Source: Allomyces macrogynus ATCC 38327
Taxonomy: Eukaryota > Blastocladiomycota > Blastocladiomycetes > Blastocladiales > Blastocladiaceae
DNA length: 50,002 nt
Reading direction: 5' to 3'
Assembly: GCA_000151295.1 (NCBI GenBank)
Contig: GG745331.1
Location: forward strand, 16,951 to 66,952
Below the pieces are notes generated by a model. That model was not told the origin of the DNA. It ran no database searches and saw nothing but the letters and a program-made list of their open reading frames with translations. The translations under genes and the position numbers were made by a program. This document shows positions 10,110 through 22,753 of this stretch, in pieces; position 1 is the first letter of the stretch, and every line of letters begins with the position of its first letter.

Positions 10110-11427
10110 ATGGCGACGCCAACCTCGACCTCCTCTCCTGCTTTGCCGCCACCACCGTCAGCGGGTGCGTTAGCCGACCGGTCCCTTCCCGTGCGACAAT
10201 TCGAGACAGGCGCGAATCTGACACTATGTCTGGCTTGGCATGTAGCAATCCATGGCGCCCCGGCACTTAACCCGAACCTAGTCGAAGTGGAGCTCGAGCC
10301 CGTTGCGGTGCCGGTACCCTCACAAGAGGAGGCAACTGGTGGACGACTTGGTTACGGCGCCATGAACTTCATTGCGGGCACGTTTGGCGGGTTTGCCGGT
10401 GTCCTGGCCGGGCAACCGTTTGACACGGTCAAGGTACCCGCCCATTTCGCAAAAGCCGACAATGGCAACCAGGCCGGGTCATCTCACGGATTTTCGTGCC
10501 CGCCGCGTCTAGGTTCGCCTCCAGGTGCAAAGTGACGCTGGCGCGCCACGGTACAAGGGCACCGTCGATTGCTTTGTCAAGATCGTTCGCGAGGAAAAGG
10601 TACTTGCGGCGTTTCCCCTAAAGCCTCCACATCGCGGCCGCCGCATGTGCGCCGTACTCACGCACTCTCGGTGTCGGTTTGTGCAGGTCTTTGGTCTCTT
10701 CAAGGGCATGTCGTCTCCGCTCGTCGGCGTCGCCATGGTCAACGCGCTCCTCTTTGGCGTCTACGGCTCGCTGCTCGAAAAACAGCTCGACCGACCCGAC
10801 GCGACGCCGACACTGTCGCAAATCTTCTTGGCCGGCAGCGGATCCGGCTTTGTGAATGCCATCATTTCGTGCCCAATGGAGCTCGCAAAGATTCGTATGC
10901 AGAACCAGACCGACGCGACTCACTCGGTCTTGAAAACGTCGATGCCGCACTTCAACTCGCCGCTGCACTGCCTGCGGTACCTGTACGCGACGCGCGGGAT
11001 TCGCGGCACATTTATCGGGTTTGGCGCGACGGTCGTGCGCGAGACGCCGTCGTACGGCACCTACTTTTTTATGTACGAGGCGCTGTGCCGTGGTCTGGCC
11101 GCTCGGCGAAAGCCCGTCGAGGGAGTCGACCCCGTCAAGGACGCGGCGACGATGCTCTCGCCGATTGAGCTCATGCTTGCCGGTGGTCTGTCTGGGATCG
11201 CTGGGTGGATGTCGACCTACCCTGCTGACGTGATCAAGACCAAGATCCAGTCGGCCGACCCGGGCACGTTCCGCGGCATGATGCACTGCGCGCAGCACAC
11301 GGTCAAGGTCGAGGGCATCACGGGACTGTGGCGCGGTGCTATGGCCACGATCGTTCGTGCATTCCCAACCAACGCAGCAACATTTGTCGTTTGGCACCAC
11401 GTCATGGAGCTGCTGCGAACGGTGTAG
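10110..11427 (+). CDS. Mitochondrial carrier family (SLC25) protein, SLC25A29/ornithine-acylcarnitine subgroup-like
   Basis: Three exons: 10110-10433, 10513-10599, 10687-11427; 383 residues. All three carrier signatures are seen: PFDTVKVRLQ (spanning intron 1), PMELAKIRMQ and PADVIKTKIQ. Each is preceded by a Gly-rich helix (AGTFGGFAGVLAGQ, AGSGSGFVNAIISC, AGGLSGIAGWMSTY), so the six-helix, three-repeat fold is complete. The second-repeat motif with Met-Glu (CPMELAK) is what I recall for SLC25A29-type basic amino acid/acylcarnitine carriers; the substrate itself is inference. About 84 Pro/Ser-rich residues precede the first helix, longer than usual. An ATG at 10362 directly before the first helix could be an alternative start, but it would lose nothing of the core. 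Located in the inner mitochondrial membrane by family. Confidence 0.92.
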
Positions 11428-11944
11428 TAGATCCTTGGTACATCAAGTTTGGGCTTTCGCTTTGGTTCGCTTGGTTTCGCCGTGTCTTCCTTTTCGCTCG
11501 ACGTCGTTTTCAGGATCCCGTCCTCTTGCCGCGCTCCCGGATCCTGCTGCAGCGTGCGCTTGCCGTTGAGATCCGTTATAATGTCTCTGATTTCCTTCTC
11601 GTTTGACCGAGTTTCCCGATTCGTTCATTTGCCCCGTTTTCTGCCCTTTTGCTGAGCGCCGACATTGCCGTTTTCCTGGCGCTCTCCTCCCATGGTTTAC
11701 CCTCTGTCTCCTTGGGTTGTATTGTTGCATTTGGTTTGCCTGTTTCTTCATTTTGCTTCCCCACCCCACCACAAGCTCGTTGCATGGCAATAGATCCGCA
11801 GACGGTCCATGTTTGCCATTGCTACCTGTACCGTACGTAATCTGTGCGCTACAAGCATGAATCTATAGCGCGGAGAAACATCTAGCTCGTCTTGAAGTCC
11901 GGTCCAACCCCAATCCCAATCCAGGGAACCTCGTCCTGCCCCAG
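11428..11944. other. Intergenic between convergent genes
   Basis: Shared 3' flank of the carrier (+) and ABC ATPase (-) genes. Pyrimidine-rich; no gene seen. Confidence 0.5.
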
Positions 11945-13408
11945 TCACAACACCCCCGTCACGACCGCTGTCCGCTTCACGGCGGCCCTGCCCAGCAACA
12001 TTCCGCTCAGTTTCGATTTACCCTTGGCACTTGCCGCGGCACCGGCCGCAGCTCCATGACCACCATTCGCGACCTCTACGTGCGCGACCGGCACGACGTG
12101 CTGCCGCCACTCGGACGCGGCCACAAGCGCGGCAGCCGAGCACGTCGCGTACGCGCTCGGGCGACGGCGCTCGGTCATGGTGGTGGACCGTATCGCAGCC
12201 GGCGCGGCAGGGGCCGAGCTTGGCGCGGATCCGGCAACGGGCGTCTTGTTAAGCTTGGCCGCGAGTCCGGCGAGTGCACGGGCGCGAGCGGCCGGGTCGA
12301 CCGTTTCCTGGCGCGCGACACGGCCATCGCGCATGTAGACGACGCGCGAGCAGTAGTGCTTGAGCGCAGGGTCGTGTGTGACCATGATGACGGTCATTTC
12401 TGTTTTGGAGTGGGGAATGGTGAGAAGCGATCCAAGTCAATTGTGGAGATCATCGTCACTGTCGATAAATCGTACTTTGCTCGACGTTAAGCCGGTAGAG
12501 CAAGTCCATGACGCGGTTGGTATTGGCCGAATCGAGGTCCCCCGTGGGCTCGTCAGCCAGCAGAATCTCGGGCTGGTTGGCCAGGGCACGGGCAATCGTG
12601 ACGCGCTGCTGCTCGCCGCCCGACAATTGGGCTGGGAAACGGTCGAGTCGGTGGCCCAGACCGACACGGTTTAGTGCGCGCGTTGCCAGGTCGCGGCGCT
12701 GCGCGGCCGAGTGCAGGCCCTGCAAGGTCATGGGCAGCTCCACGTTTTCGCGCGCGGTCATGGACGAGAGCAGGTTGAAGGCCTGGAAGATAAAGCCGAG
12801 CTTGTGCAGGCGCAGCGCGGCGAGCGTGTCGTCAGTCGTGTTGGCGTTGATGACTGGTGTCGGTGAGCGGTGGGGTGAGCAGAGAAGTGTCGAAGAGGTG
12901 TAAGTCGTAGATGAGGTATTCGATACCAATGCCGCAAATTGACAGCTCGCCCTTGGTCGGCTTGTCAATGGTGCCGATAATGTTGAGCAGCGACGTCTTG
13001 CCGCCGCCCGAGGTGCCGTAGACGGCGACCCACTCGCCCTTGGCGACGGTCAGTGACACGCCCCTATCAAAGAGAGATGCGCAAAGCGGTCAGACCGTGG
13101 ACGTGACAAGGAAGTAGCGCATCCAGCCGACAGAAAGAGGCAACCAACCGCAGCACTGGCACGCCTTCGACGCCGAGGAGATAGGTCTTGTGGATATTCT
13201 TCAGCTCAACCACCGTGTTGGGCGCCGGAGACGCGTCGTGTACGGCCGCATGCCCATGACTTGCCGGATCCGCGCCGCCTGCACGACTAGTTGAAGCCGT
13301 CAGGCTTGAGCTGTTGTCGTTTGCGGTGCGGCGCGTGTCGGCCGATTGTGATCCATCGGTCATGGCTGGCAGCGCGTCGTCGCGGATATTGAGTTCGATA
13401 TGGTCCAT
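11945..13408 (-). CDS. Stand-alone ABC transporter ATPase, bacterial LolD/MacB-like
   Basis: Four exons: 13149-13408, 12927-13063, 12476-12853, 11945-12399; 409 residues. One nucleotide-binding domain only: Walker [14 protein letters not shown]-loop [12 protein letters not shown], signature [15 protein letters not shown], Walker [14 protein letters not shown] and H-loop MVTHD. The wording [11 protein letters not shown] and [10 protein letters not shown] is that of bacterial lipoprotein-export/macrolide-efflux (LolD/MacB, ABCH-like) ATPases rather than typical eukaryotic ABCB/C/G proteins. No membrane domain is present, so a partner permease encoded elsewhere is expected. The N-terminal about 70 residues and the C-terminal about 110 are low-complexity. 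The ATG at 13408 gives the first Met before conserved sequence, although the frame is open upstream to 14068. Lies head-to-head with the DUF707 gene. Confidence 0.85.
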
Positions 13409-14252
13409 GGCGCGGTGGCAGGCCGGCGGGTCGGCCAAGTCTTGGTGAGCCGGTCTAGTCTTGCAAGAAGTCGGTGGCAGGAGGGGCTGCAGAGCGGTAA
13501 AGAGCCGTGCGGCCGGCGAACGGGCTGGAAAGACAGCTGAGGGCACGAATGCGGCAAGTTGGAGGCGCGGTGCGGCAGGGTCGGTGTCGGCGGAGCGCGA
13601 CTGCAGCGAGGCGAGATCACCGCGACGTTGACGGCGTCGGCTGCGAACGAGCCGGCAGCAAGAGCTGACGAGCCGGCAGCAAGAGCTGACCCAAAGCTGG
13701 CCAAGCTGGCAAGCGAGAGCAGGGTTTGTTCGGCAAGGTGACCGTGGAGGAGCGAGGCGTCCTCTGCCAGCTCTGCAGTTTCGCTGATCGCGTACCAGCA
13801 GCGCCAGCCAGCACGAGGAGGCACGACGACAGCAATGGCCCCGCCACGGTTGCGCGCCCGCCGGCCGTGCAACCACTGCTTGGTCGCTTTGGATTGCGCT
13901 TGCTCGCCTTTTGCTCAGCGCCTCGCTCGCCGACTTCATCCAGGGCTGCCGGTGGCCGCAACCGCAACGACTTGTCGCGTGCACGACGCCGCCCACCCAC
14001 CCGTTGCATTCAGACCGTCGGCACCAAGGACCACCACCTCCACCCGCACAAGGCGACACTTGTTGCACCCGCCCTGCGCGCCGTCAACTGCGCTGTCGTT
14101 ACCATCTTTCCGCGCGAACAGTCCCGCACGCCGAGTTCCCGCTGCGGCCAGGCCGGGCCAACATCGGCTGAACCGAGGCGAGACGAGCCACGACGCCCTC
14201 CAGTGCCCAGTGCCATCGACGCTACTGCTCGCGCGCCAATCTGCACCCGCCG
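13409..14252. other. Divergent promoter region between ABC ATPase and DUF707 genes
   Basis: About 0.84 kb without a supported gene. A direct repeat of about 21 bp (reading gagccggcagcaagagctgac twice, split by nothing) occurs near 13650-13690. Otherwise nothing recognised. Confidence 0.45.
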
Positions 14253-15784
14253 ATGCTCCCGACCAGAATCAAGGGCTCGAGCTCGAGCTCGTCCATCGAC
14301 GACGGCATGGTGCTCCCGCGCCCTGCCACCGCGAGCCCACCAGGACCTGCCACCGATGGCTTGGTCCCACCTGCAAACGACGTCAAGTACCACCATGGCA
14401 CGCCATCGCCGCTCATGCGGCTTGCGAATCCTCCGCGTCGCCAGTGGTTCGCGCCCCTGACGCGCCACTTCTCGCCGCGCGTGTGGATGGCACTCGGTCT
14501 CGTTCTGCTCGTCATTTTGCTGCGGTCCGGCAGCAGCGACGACGGCGTCTCGCTCGACCCGATGCGCGACGTGTGGCCACTGGCCCCGGCCGACAGCGAC
14601 ACGAGAATTGTCCCGGGCGCCGCGACCGTGCGGCAAAACGTGCTGCACTACCGGTCGCGCGTCGATGCCACCTACGGTTTCCTCGACCGCGAACCGGGTA
14701 ACCTTGAGCGCATGACCATTGGCGGGTGGGCGCCGCGGTCGCACCCGCTCGACCGCAAGCTCGGCCTGATTGCCATTCCGGCCGGGAACAAGGCAAAGCC
14801 CATGGTCGACAAGCTCGTGCGCCGGTTCGGGCTCGACCAGTTTGCGTTCATGATCTTCCATTGGGATAACGCCACCTGGTACGAGTACGACTGGTACCGG
14901 CACGTCACGGCCGTCCGTGCGCTCGGCCAGACCAAGTACTGGTTTGCCAAGCGCTACCTGACGCCCGACGTCGTGCAAGTCTACGACTACATTTGGCTCT
15001 GGGACGACGACATTGAGCTCGACGCCTCGTTTGATCCCGTCGACTTCACGCGCATTTTGAAGGACTTCAACGTGCACTTTGCGCAGCCCAGTTTGCTGCA
15101 CGGCGAGCACGGATTGCAGGGAAATGTCGTGCACAAGCGCAAAGGGTCCGATATCGGCCGGTTTACCAGCTTTGTCGAGGTCATGATCCCCAGTACGTTT
15201 CCTCGCGTCTCCTCTGCTGCTTGAATCGTTCGTGACCAGTTGTTGACCTCACTCTTTCTCTCCAGTCGTCTCTCGCGGCGCTTGGCCGTGTGCGTGGAGG
15301 CTGATTCCTTGGGACGCGCGAGCCACTTGGGGGGTGGACAATGTTTGGTACCCCGTGTGCGGTATGTTTTCCCATCCCTGACCCAGACCGCTCTCGCACA
15401 TTCGTTCTGACCGCTAGGCAACCCGTCCGTCATTCAACCCACCCAGGCGCGTACGGCTACTGCCGATTCGCCGTGATCGACGCGCACCCCGTCAAGCACA
15501 TGGACACGCGCACGTTTGACAATGGCTTTGAAATCAACCTGGCCGAGCTGGGCGCCTACACGAATCCTTTCAACCAATTGTGTGCAGACACGGAGCAAGA
15601 ACCCGACTCGCACGTGGGCTTGCCGCTGCGTGTGTTTTGCCGGTGGTGGACAATGCGTGACAATGTGCTGGCATTCGACACGGTGCGCAAAATGACGTGG
15701 GCCGACAAGGACAAGCCGAATACGTGCCCCGACCAAATTGATTTTCCGGGCGTGCAGAACGTGCCATGGTGGCATGTTCGGTGA
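14253..15784 (+). CDS. DUF707-family type II membrane protein (putative glycosyltransferase-like)
   Basis: Three exons: 14253-15192, 15266-15361, 15447-15784; 457 residues. A Ser/Pro-rich cytosolic tail is followed by one membrane helix at about residues 75-90 (VWMALGLVLLVILL) and a long lumenal domain, the layout of Golgi type II enzymes. The lumenal part carries the DUF707 pattern: KLGLIAIPAGNKAK, FAFMIFHWD, YIWLWDDDIELD (acidic, DXD-like), FAQPSLL, then after intron 1 SRGAWPCAWRLIP and WGVDN, and after intron 2 GYCRFAVIDAHPVKH. DUF707 proteins are known in plants and fungi, but the activity is unproven; a sugar-transfer role is inference from topology and the DDD motif. The second intron was placed at the acceptor that keeps GAYGYCRF in frame. 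Confidence 0.85.
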
Positions 15785-16277
15785 GCGGCCGGCCGGTCGG
15801 CGTCGCGTCGAGGCAGGCAAGGGTGGTCGTGGTTGTTCATGTTGATTCTTTTTCTCTTTTGACTGGCGTTTGGATTGGCTCAGTTCTCGGGTTGGCGGCT
15901 GTTGCGTGTGTTGTTCATTTTTCTCTCCCTTTTCTGCTGTCGATTCGAACCGTACCGTACACGCTCTTTTGGGGAGGGTCGGGTCTGGCAAGGACATGAA
16001 TTGGATGGACGGGCGCCGTGTTGCGCAAATATTTATTTCTAGCATTTCTTGTCGCTCGTCGACAGTTCCTCATTGCGTCGCACGCGCGACAGATCCCTCA
16101 TCGCTGCCACCATCCAACGTTGCTAACGTGGAACAACATTTTTATGGGTCGGCAACAGCAACGGCACCTCTCCGCCTGCTCACTCGTCAACAGAGAACAC
16201 ATTTCGATCGTCACCGTCAAACAGCACGTTTACCTTGTCACATTCAAAATCTGCTCCAATCCACCACCCCCTCTCTA
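15785..16277. other. Intergenic between convergent genes
   Basis: Shared 3' flank of the DUF707 (+) and Tvp18-like (-) genes; no gene seen. Confidence 0.5.
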
Positions 16278-16867
16278 CTACACCTTGGTCTGCGGCGCCC
16301 GCGCCACTCCCGCCCCCGACCCCGCCGACACCGCGTTCACTCTTGGTCCTCGCCCACCACCAAACCTGTGTGGCCGCGGCGGTGAGTACTTTTCGCCTTG
16401 AAAGTGCGCGACCATGTACGTGATCCCCGTCGTCGTCAAGAACATGCCGCCGTTCAAATTGGCTGCTTGCAAGTAGCATGCCGGCGACAAGAGCAGGTAG
16501 AGAATCCCGCGCACGAGATAGTTGGCGTACGCGACGCCGAGCATGCGTGGGAGCCACGCGGGTGGGTACTCGAGGAGTAGGACGAGAAGGCCGACGCCAC
16601 TGAAGGGAATCAGGCATCTGGTCAGGTCGCGTCGTTAGCCAAATTATGAGAGCTGAGCGGGACGTACATGGCGTATGGGCCCAAGAACCACATGGGGTAG
16701 AATAGGCACAATGGACCGCCACAGAGCAGGGCTAGAAATGCACATCACTCGACTTTGATTTAGCGAAATGAAAACGGGCGACTGGAATTGCACGAAAGCG
16801 CACACGCACCTGCTCCTGCTCCGAGCCCCTGGTAGTAGGCCCAAATACTAAATCCACCCTTCCCCAT
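16278..16867 (-). CDS. Small four-helix Golgi membrane protein, Tvp18/Flower-like
   Basis: Three exons: 16810-16867, 16668-16731, 16278-16617; 153 residues. Both introns were fixed by frame (58, 64 and 340 nt). Four hydrophobic segments are visible: around AAYY-like start to LLCGGPLCLFYPMWFL, AICLIPFSGVGLLVLLLEYPP, VRGILYLLLSPACYL and GGMFLTTTGITYMV. The order of features (an N-terminal FSIW segment, helix 2 ending LLEYPP, then N-x-x-x-RGILYLLL) follows fungal Tvp18 and the Cg6151-P/Flower family, where the second helix ends in an IE-x-P motif. Tvp18 is a late-Golgi vesicle protein. The C-terminal about 35 residues are Gly/Arg/Pro-rich tail. The assignment rests on remembered family pattern; a fungal DUF7727-like small membrane protein is the main alternative. 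Confidence 0.65.
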
Positions 16868-17708
16868 GATCAAGGCCAAATTGGTTGGCTGAAACGACCG
16901 GACGGGCCGAGGTTGGCCTGGCCTGTTGCAGGTTCGCACGTCGACGGTCGTGCCTCGAGAGATTTGAGCGAACACGGCGGAAAACCGGGAGAAGGTTTCG
17001 TTGGTACTCCTTCGGAAATCGGACTAAGGACGACAAGACCAGCAACCGGGCGCCCGTGTAGATAGTAGCGTTGGAGCGCGCGAGCACACAGGCCAATGGT
17101 TGTCGGTCAACGTTGTTCGGTCCTGCAGGTACCAGACATGCAGGAACGTCGACGATTGTCGGGTGGGTGGGTTGAGAGAGTTGGAGTGGCAGCAGTTCGG
17201 TCAGTTGTTCGAAGTTGACCTGTCGAGCAGCTGTGGAGATGCTTTCCCGCCTCCTGCCATCGCCTCTCTCCTTCTCGGTGCTGGGTAGGATGCTGGGTAG
17301 GAGGCCATTGCGACAAGCGTCTGGCGATGCTCTGAAGCCGGTTGTGGTGGCGAATAGTCATGAAGCAACTGCTGGTTGGTCGAGCGAGAGGCTGAGGGTC
17401 GGGCCTTCATTTTCGAAACGTGACCGCGTTTCATGATCTGTTGCTGATCTCAAAGCGTTCAGACCACTGACGACGACCAAAGCACTTTCCTCAAGTCCTC
17501 AGCTTCAGGGCAACACTGACACCGCACAAACGGAGCACAACGGTGCAGCAAGAGGCGCTTCAGAGCAAAAACCTAAGAAATACCAATATTGCAGCAGCAC
17601 GAACACCAACCACCATCCCCGAAGCTTCAATATTCCGATCCAGTCTCACCCACACGCCAGTCCTCTCGAGTCTCCCCGCTCTTGTCCTCCCTCCCAAAAG
17701 CGCACGAT
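16868..17708. other. Intergenic between Tvp18-like gene and flippase gene
   Basis: About 0.84 kb holding the Tvp18-like promoter and the flippase 3' flank; no supported gene. Confidence 0.45.
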
Positions 17709-20700
17709 CTACTCGGCAATCTGCGGTGGCGGTGCGCCCTTGATCGCGCGATTCCCTCCCATCCCCGACGACGACCCAGCCATGAGCGCCACGGCTGCCG
17801 CCGACTGGAACAACCCCGTTACGGGCGTCGGCGACGACGCTGGCGGAGCCGGCGGTGGCGGCGGGGCATTACTGCTGCTACTACCACCCCCACCATTCAC
17901 CGACGCGCTCAGTCCCAGTCCCGATGACCCCGTGGCCGTAACCGACCGGTTCGACACGTTAGTCGCGGAACTCGGTGCCGGCGCGAGTCCCGGCGGGGGC
18001 ACCGGAACGTTCAGTGCCGTCGCCGTCGACCCTTCCACGAGTACAACGTGGTTCCCTGACGCGGTCGCGGCCGTCGACCCAGAATGCGCGTGCATTGGGA
18101 TCCCAACGGCTACTCCCGCCGCGGGTGCCGACAACCGGCGCGTCGTGAACCCGGTCGCGACCACGCCGTCCCCCGTCACGGAACCTTGTCGCACGCGCTT
18201 GAACGTCGACGACCGCCGGCGTTCTGGGAGCACAGGTCCACCAGCCATGGTAATCGTCGTGATCGTGTCGCCGCCCGTCGATGTGGCCGTGGTCGTGGTC
18301 GCGTTCGACAGCGATTCTGGGCGGTGGCCGCGGACAACGTGCAGTTCGCGCAGCACGTCCACATCGGTCGGCGCCTCCTGCACTTGCCAGTACCGCGCGA
18401 TCATGTCCGGTAACACGGCCGCAATCGGTGCACCAAAAAGGCCGAGCCAGTAGACGGGTGTTGTGTGCAGCCACTTGTCGGTCTCGAGCGGTAAATCGTC
18501 GGTCGCCATGTAGCCGCGCAGGTTAATGTCGAGCTGGGTCAGGATCTCGAGGCCGCCGAGCGTGGCCGAGTACAGCAGGTACGATGCGAGCAGCCCGAAA
18601 ACGGTCGGGCGAGTCCAATGCCTGGCCGATGGTGTGGGTGCGTTAGTTTGTGCCTCCAAATCGACAAGTGGACTAACGTGAATCGATAATGTCAACGTAC
18701 GTCGTCATTGCCACCATCTTGAGCGACACCGTGCCGAGGATAATCGCAGCATTGAACCACTGGAACAGATCCATGTCGGCCGTGAACCCATTCGACAGCA
18801 GCGCCGGGCCGTCAATGAACACAATGTAAATGGAATACCACGCCACGATCGTGTGCCAAAAGGCCGATGCCATCCACTGCGCCATGTGCTTCCACGACCA
18901 AAAATTCCTGGATCGGCTCGTGTTGTAGAGCGGCGGGTGCGCCAAGAGCTGTTGTTCCGGCACGTCCTTTTCAAGAAACCCGTAGAGGAATGGAGGCAGA
19001 GACGTATAGAGTACGTTCCAGTTGGGGAGAAATGTGCCGTTGTACATGCACTGGACGGGAAGAAGCGTGAGTAGGCACGAAAAACAAAACACTTCAGAAA
19101 TACGCGAAAATCATACCGAGCCGCTCCACATATTGAGCGTACCAAACAGGAACTGCGTCGTGATAAACGACACATTCTTGTAGAACGAGTAGAAGACGAG
19201 GTTCGACAGTCGCAGGAGCGAGTAACGACCGTGGACCGTGACGAGCCGCGCGAGCGACTTGAACTCGACAAAGGCATAGTCGGCGGCGCGCACGGCCTGT
19301 GCGCCTTCCATGCCCTCGATGCCGACGCCAATGTCGGCCTCTTGGATCATCGACACGTCGTTGGCACCGTCGCCAATGGACAGCGTCGTGACCTTGAGCT
19401 CCGTCTTGCACAGTCGCACGACCAGGGCCTTTTGCAACGGCGTGACGCGACAGCTACGTGACGGCTTATCGTCAGCGACTGCCAGAAAATATGTGCGACG
19501 AGCGGGCACGATCGCGTACCAAATGACCGACGAGCAGCGCGTGCCGAGGTCAACGAGCGCGCGCGGGCACGACTCGAGAATCAGCGCGAGCGTATCGCCC
19601 GTCACGACCAGTGCGAGCTGATGCGGTGCCAAAGACGCGGCCACCGTCTCGTGATGCGCAATTTCCTCAACCACCTTGTCGACCGTCGTCGCCGTGAGCT
19701 TGAGAATCGTCATTTGCGCATTGATCAGCTGGCAACTCAGCCCGATGTTGACGGCTGTTTCCTGCTTGTCGCCCGTGAGAAGCCACACGCGGATCCCGCA
19801 CCGCAGCAGACACTCGATCGTTTCTGGGACCTTGTCTTGGAGCCGGTCCTCGATCGCCGAGCACCCGAGCAGTTCGTACCCGTCTCTCTCAATTATCGCC
19901 GCGGCGCGCTCCATGCGGAGCTCGCGGTCGACGAGCGACCGTGCCGCGTCGTCGTACTTGCGCTTGAACTCGGCATACGCGTCCTCGGTCAAGTCCTTCG
20001 CGGCAAAGACGAGCGTGCGCAATCCCTCCTCGGAAAACAATCTCAGCTGGTCGAGAACGCCGGCAATAAGGTCGGTCTGTGTAGGATCGACGCGCGGGAG
20101 CATGACATTGTCGGCGCCCTTGGTATACACGCGGATGCGCCCGTGTTCGTCGCGAATCACGACCGACATGCGTTTCCGGTCCGAGTTGAACTCGATCGAG
20201 TCGAGGACCGTGAGCGTCAGGTCCGTGCCCTGCTCTTCCACGAGCAAACTGCTCTTCTTGCGCATCTTGAACACGCCGAGCGCACGAACGCCGTTAAGCA
20301 ATGCAATTTCGTCGGGCGATTGCGACTCGTACTTCAGAGCCGGTCCGCGTCGCGTCTCTTCCTCTACATGTTTCTCTCGATGTTAGCCGCAATCGTAGAG
20401 AAAAAACGGACGCTGTGGCAAACAAACCTTTTGATGACGTCGCCGATCCGGCACTTGGCTCACCACCAGCCATCGGCTGCACCGTCGGCAGCGCCGCTTC
20501 GTCCTCGACCGGAATCGCGCTATTGCACACGAGCACGCACCGCACAAACTCGCGCGTGACCGGGTCCTGGTCAAACTTGCGCAGCGACCGCGTGCCGAGC
20601 ACGCGATTGCCAATGCACACCTTGGTCAAGACCATTTCGTTGCGCGTGAGCGTGCCCGTCTTGTCGGAAAACACATAGTCGATCGACCCGAGATCTTCGT

Positions 20701-22753
20701 TGAGGTTGCTGTTGTTGACGCGCATGCCGCGGCCTTTCGGGCACTTCATTGCGTCGTCCCAGACCATGAGCTGCCGCTGCACGATGCGCACGCCCTCGAT
20801 GATCACAAACAGCGAGACCGGGATCGTGTACGAGTAGAGCACGAAAAAGGTCATGAACGGGCCAAACCACCCGAGGCCCGTGTCGGTGGCCCCGGTCGGT
20901 GGTCTCGGGTCGAGCAGGTACCAGTGCAGCGAAACAGCCTGGTGGGTCGTGGAGACGCGGTGAGCAAACGGGTCGCGAAAAAAGGAGACCATGACGTTCA
21001 AACGTACAGATTGCTGGGAGAAAATGACCGAGACGAGCAAAATAATCACGTTGTAGCAAAACGCGCTCAGGACGATCCAGTTGAGCGTCCTTTCCATCGA
21101 GCTAAACTTGAGACCGCTCTGCTTGAGGTTCCTACACACGCACGCGGATCGAACATAGCGTGAGAAACGTCGTCCACCAAACACCACGCGCAAGGACCGC
21201 GCGTACTTGAAGATCTTCGTCTCCACGCCCGCGTAGACGACGACGCCGTAGCAAAAGTCGGTGTTGCGCAAAAACGACCCGCGCAGGATCAGCTGGTTCA
21301 TGGTGAGCGGGTGCACGCGGTCGCTGCTCGCGCCCCCGGTGCCGGGAGGATGCGAGAGCTGCAGTCGGCCCTCAAACTTGCTCAGGTTCTCGTTGGGCAT
21401 TTCGCACTGGATCTGGCCGGCGAGCTCGCCAATCTGCTCGGGCGTCGCCGCGTGCATGGTCTCGTGAAGCGCGTTTCGCCTCTTTAGGGAGGTCTCCCTG
21501 GTGTCGAATGTCGAGTATGAGCGGGGGGTTCGAGTGCGCGGTGAAAAAAGTAAAGTGGGGTACGAACCCGTCGAGTTCCGACGTTTCGATAAAGCAGTTG
21601 CCGTCGGTATAGGACGTGGATAGCAGGACAAGGTCGGCCGGGACCTTTTCGCCCTTTATCAGGAACACCTACCACGAGGAACCCGGATGAATGAGCGGAA
21701 GGCCCAGGAAACCAATGGCAAGACGTTAAACTGTACGATATCGCCGGGCACCAAGTCCCTGGACTTGGTCGGAACGTGCTGCTGGTTTTTCACGACCACG
21801 CATGGCGCGTTGTTGGCAGCGACGTCGGCCTTGTACCTCGACTACAGCGGAAAGCTGGTCAGTCAGGGTAACATGTCGTGGGCCCGAGTGCAAGGCCATT
21901 CATGACACAGACGTAGTCCTCTACACCGTCCTTGATGGCTGTGATGGTCAAGACAAAGACGAGCGGCGCGACTTGGGCAAACGGTGAAATGGCCGAGTCG
22001 CCAACGAGCGAAAAGACGGCACCGAGGAGAAAGTAGAGGTTCGACAGGCGGCGAAACTAGAAAGGGTCGGCCGTTGCCATTGGCGCGTCAGAGCGTTGCT
22101 CGCGAGGTCGCGCGCCCCACGCCGCGACCCTGGAACATGCGAACGAGGGCGACGAAAGGGAGAAAGCGCAGCGCACATACTTGACCAAACAAGCTCATGG
22201 GCAAAAAGCTCACGAGCGTGTACTTGGTCGTGCGAATGTAATTGGTCGGGTACATCATTTCGCGCGCGAGCGTCATGGCCAATCTCGGATTGTTGAACTC
22301 GACCATGTAGGTGGCCAGCGGACCCGTCGCGCTCGTCGACCGCAACGACGACGCGCCCGGGCCGGCACCGCCGCTCCCACTTTGTGTGTCCATGTGCACC
22401 AACGACGGCTTGCGATGTGTCGAGTCGGCGCCGACACTCGACGTGCGTCGTTTAGGTGAGGCCCCGTCGGAGTACTCGCCGTCTTTTCTTGCTCGGTCGA
22501 CAGTCGCGATGGGGGCGGGTGGGCCAAAGAGCGGCGGCTCGGTACTGCTGCGTCGAATGGGCGTGATGGCGGAAGGTACACCGTCAGGCGACGGCGGGCC
22601 GGGCGACAGTGGTGCGCCGCCGCTGTCGAGGTTGGCGTGGTCGCGAACGGCGCCCGCGGCGGTTATGGCTGCGGTGCGTGGAGAAAACGACGACGACGAC
22701 GGCGGCGGTGCAGCCGTTGTCGAGTCGGCAGCGAGCGGGTCGGACGAGATCAT
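17709..22753 (-). CDS. P4-type ATPase (phospholipid flippase)
   Basis: Nine exons: 22181-22753, 21913-22056, 21737-21841, 21568-21668, 21207-21497, 20428-21131, 19117-20363, 18701-19050, 17709-18621; 1475 residues. Flippases move aminophospholipids from the outer to the cytosolic leaflet of Golgi, endosome and plasma membranes. Seen: TKYTLVSFLPMSLFGQFRR (N-terminal signature), PGDIV, ELDGETSLKRRNAL (actuator), the IPVSLFV helix, the phosphorylation site DKTGTLTRNEMV, YESQSPDEIALLNG, KGADNVM, TGDKQETAVNIGLSCQLI and GDGANDVSMIQEADIGVGI. The last exon carries the final helices and about 220 Ser/Thr/Gly/Pro-rich cytosolic residues. A 190-residue disordered N-terminus precedes the core. It probably needs a Cdc50-type partner, not seen here. 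Introns vary in donor: gtatgt, gtctgt, gtacag, gttcgt, gtacgc, gtacac-ending exons, gtttgt, gtatga, gtacgt. Confidence 0.94.

Noticed and set aside
15361..15446. Alternative acceptor (ctag at 15417) for DUF707 intron 2
   Set aside because: It puts the conserved GYCRFAVID segment out of frame, whereas the acceptor at 15446 keeps it.
18622..18700. Flippase intron 8 starting at gttag after IDSR
   Set aside because: It shifts the frame; the gtacgt donor at 18700 gives a clean MTTHWTRPTVFGL junction.
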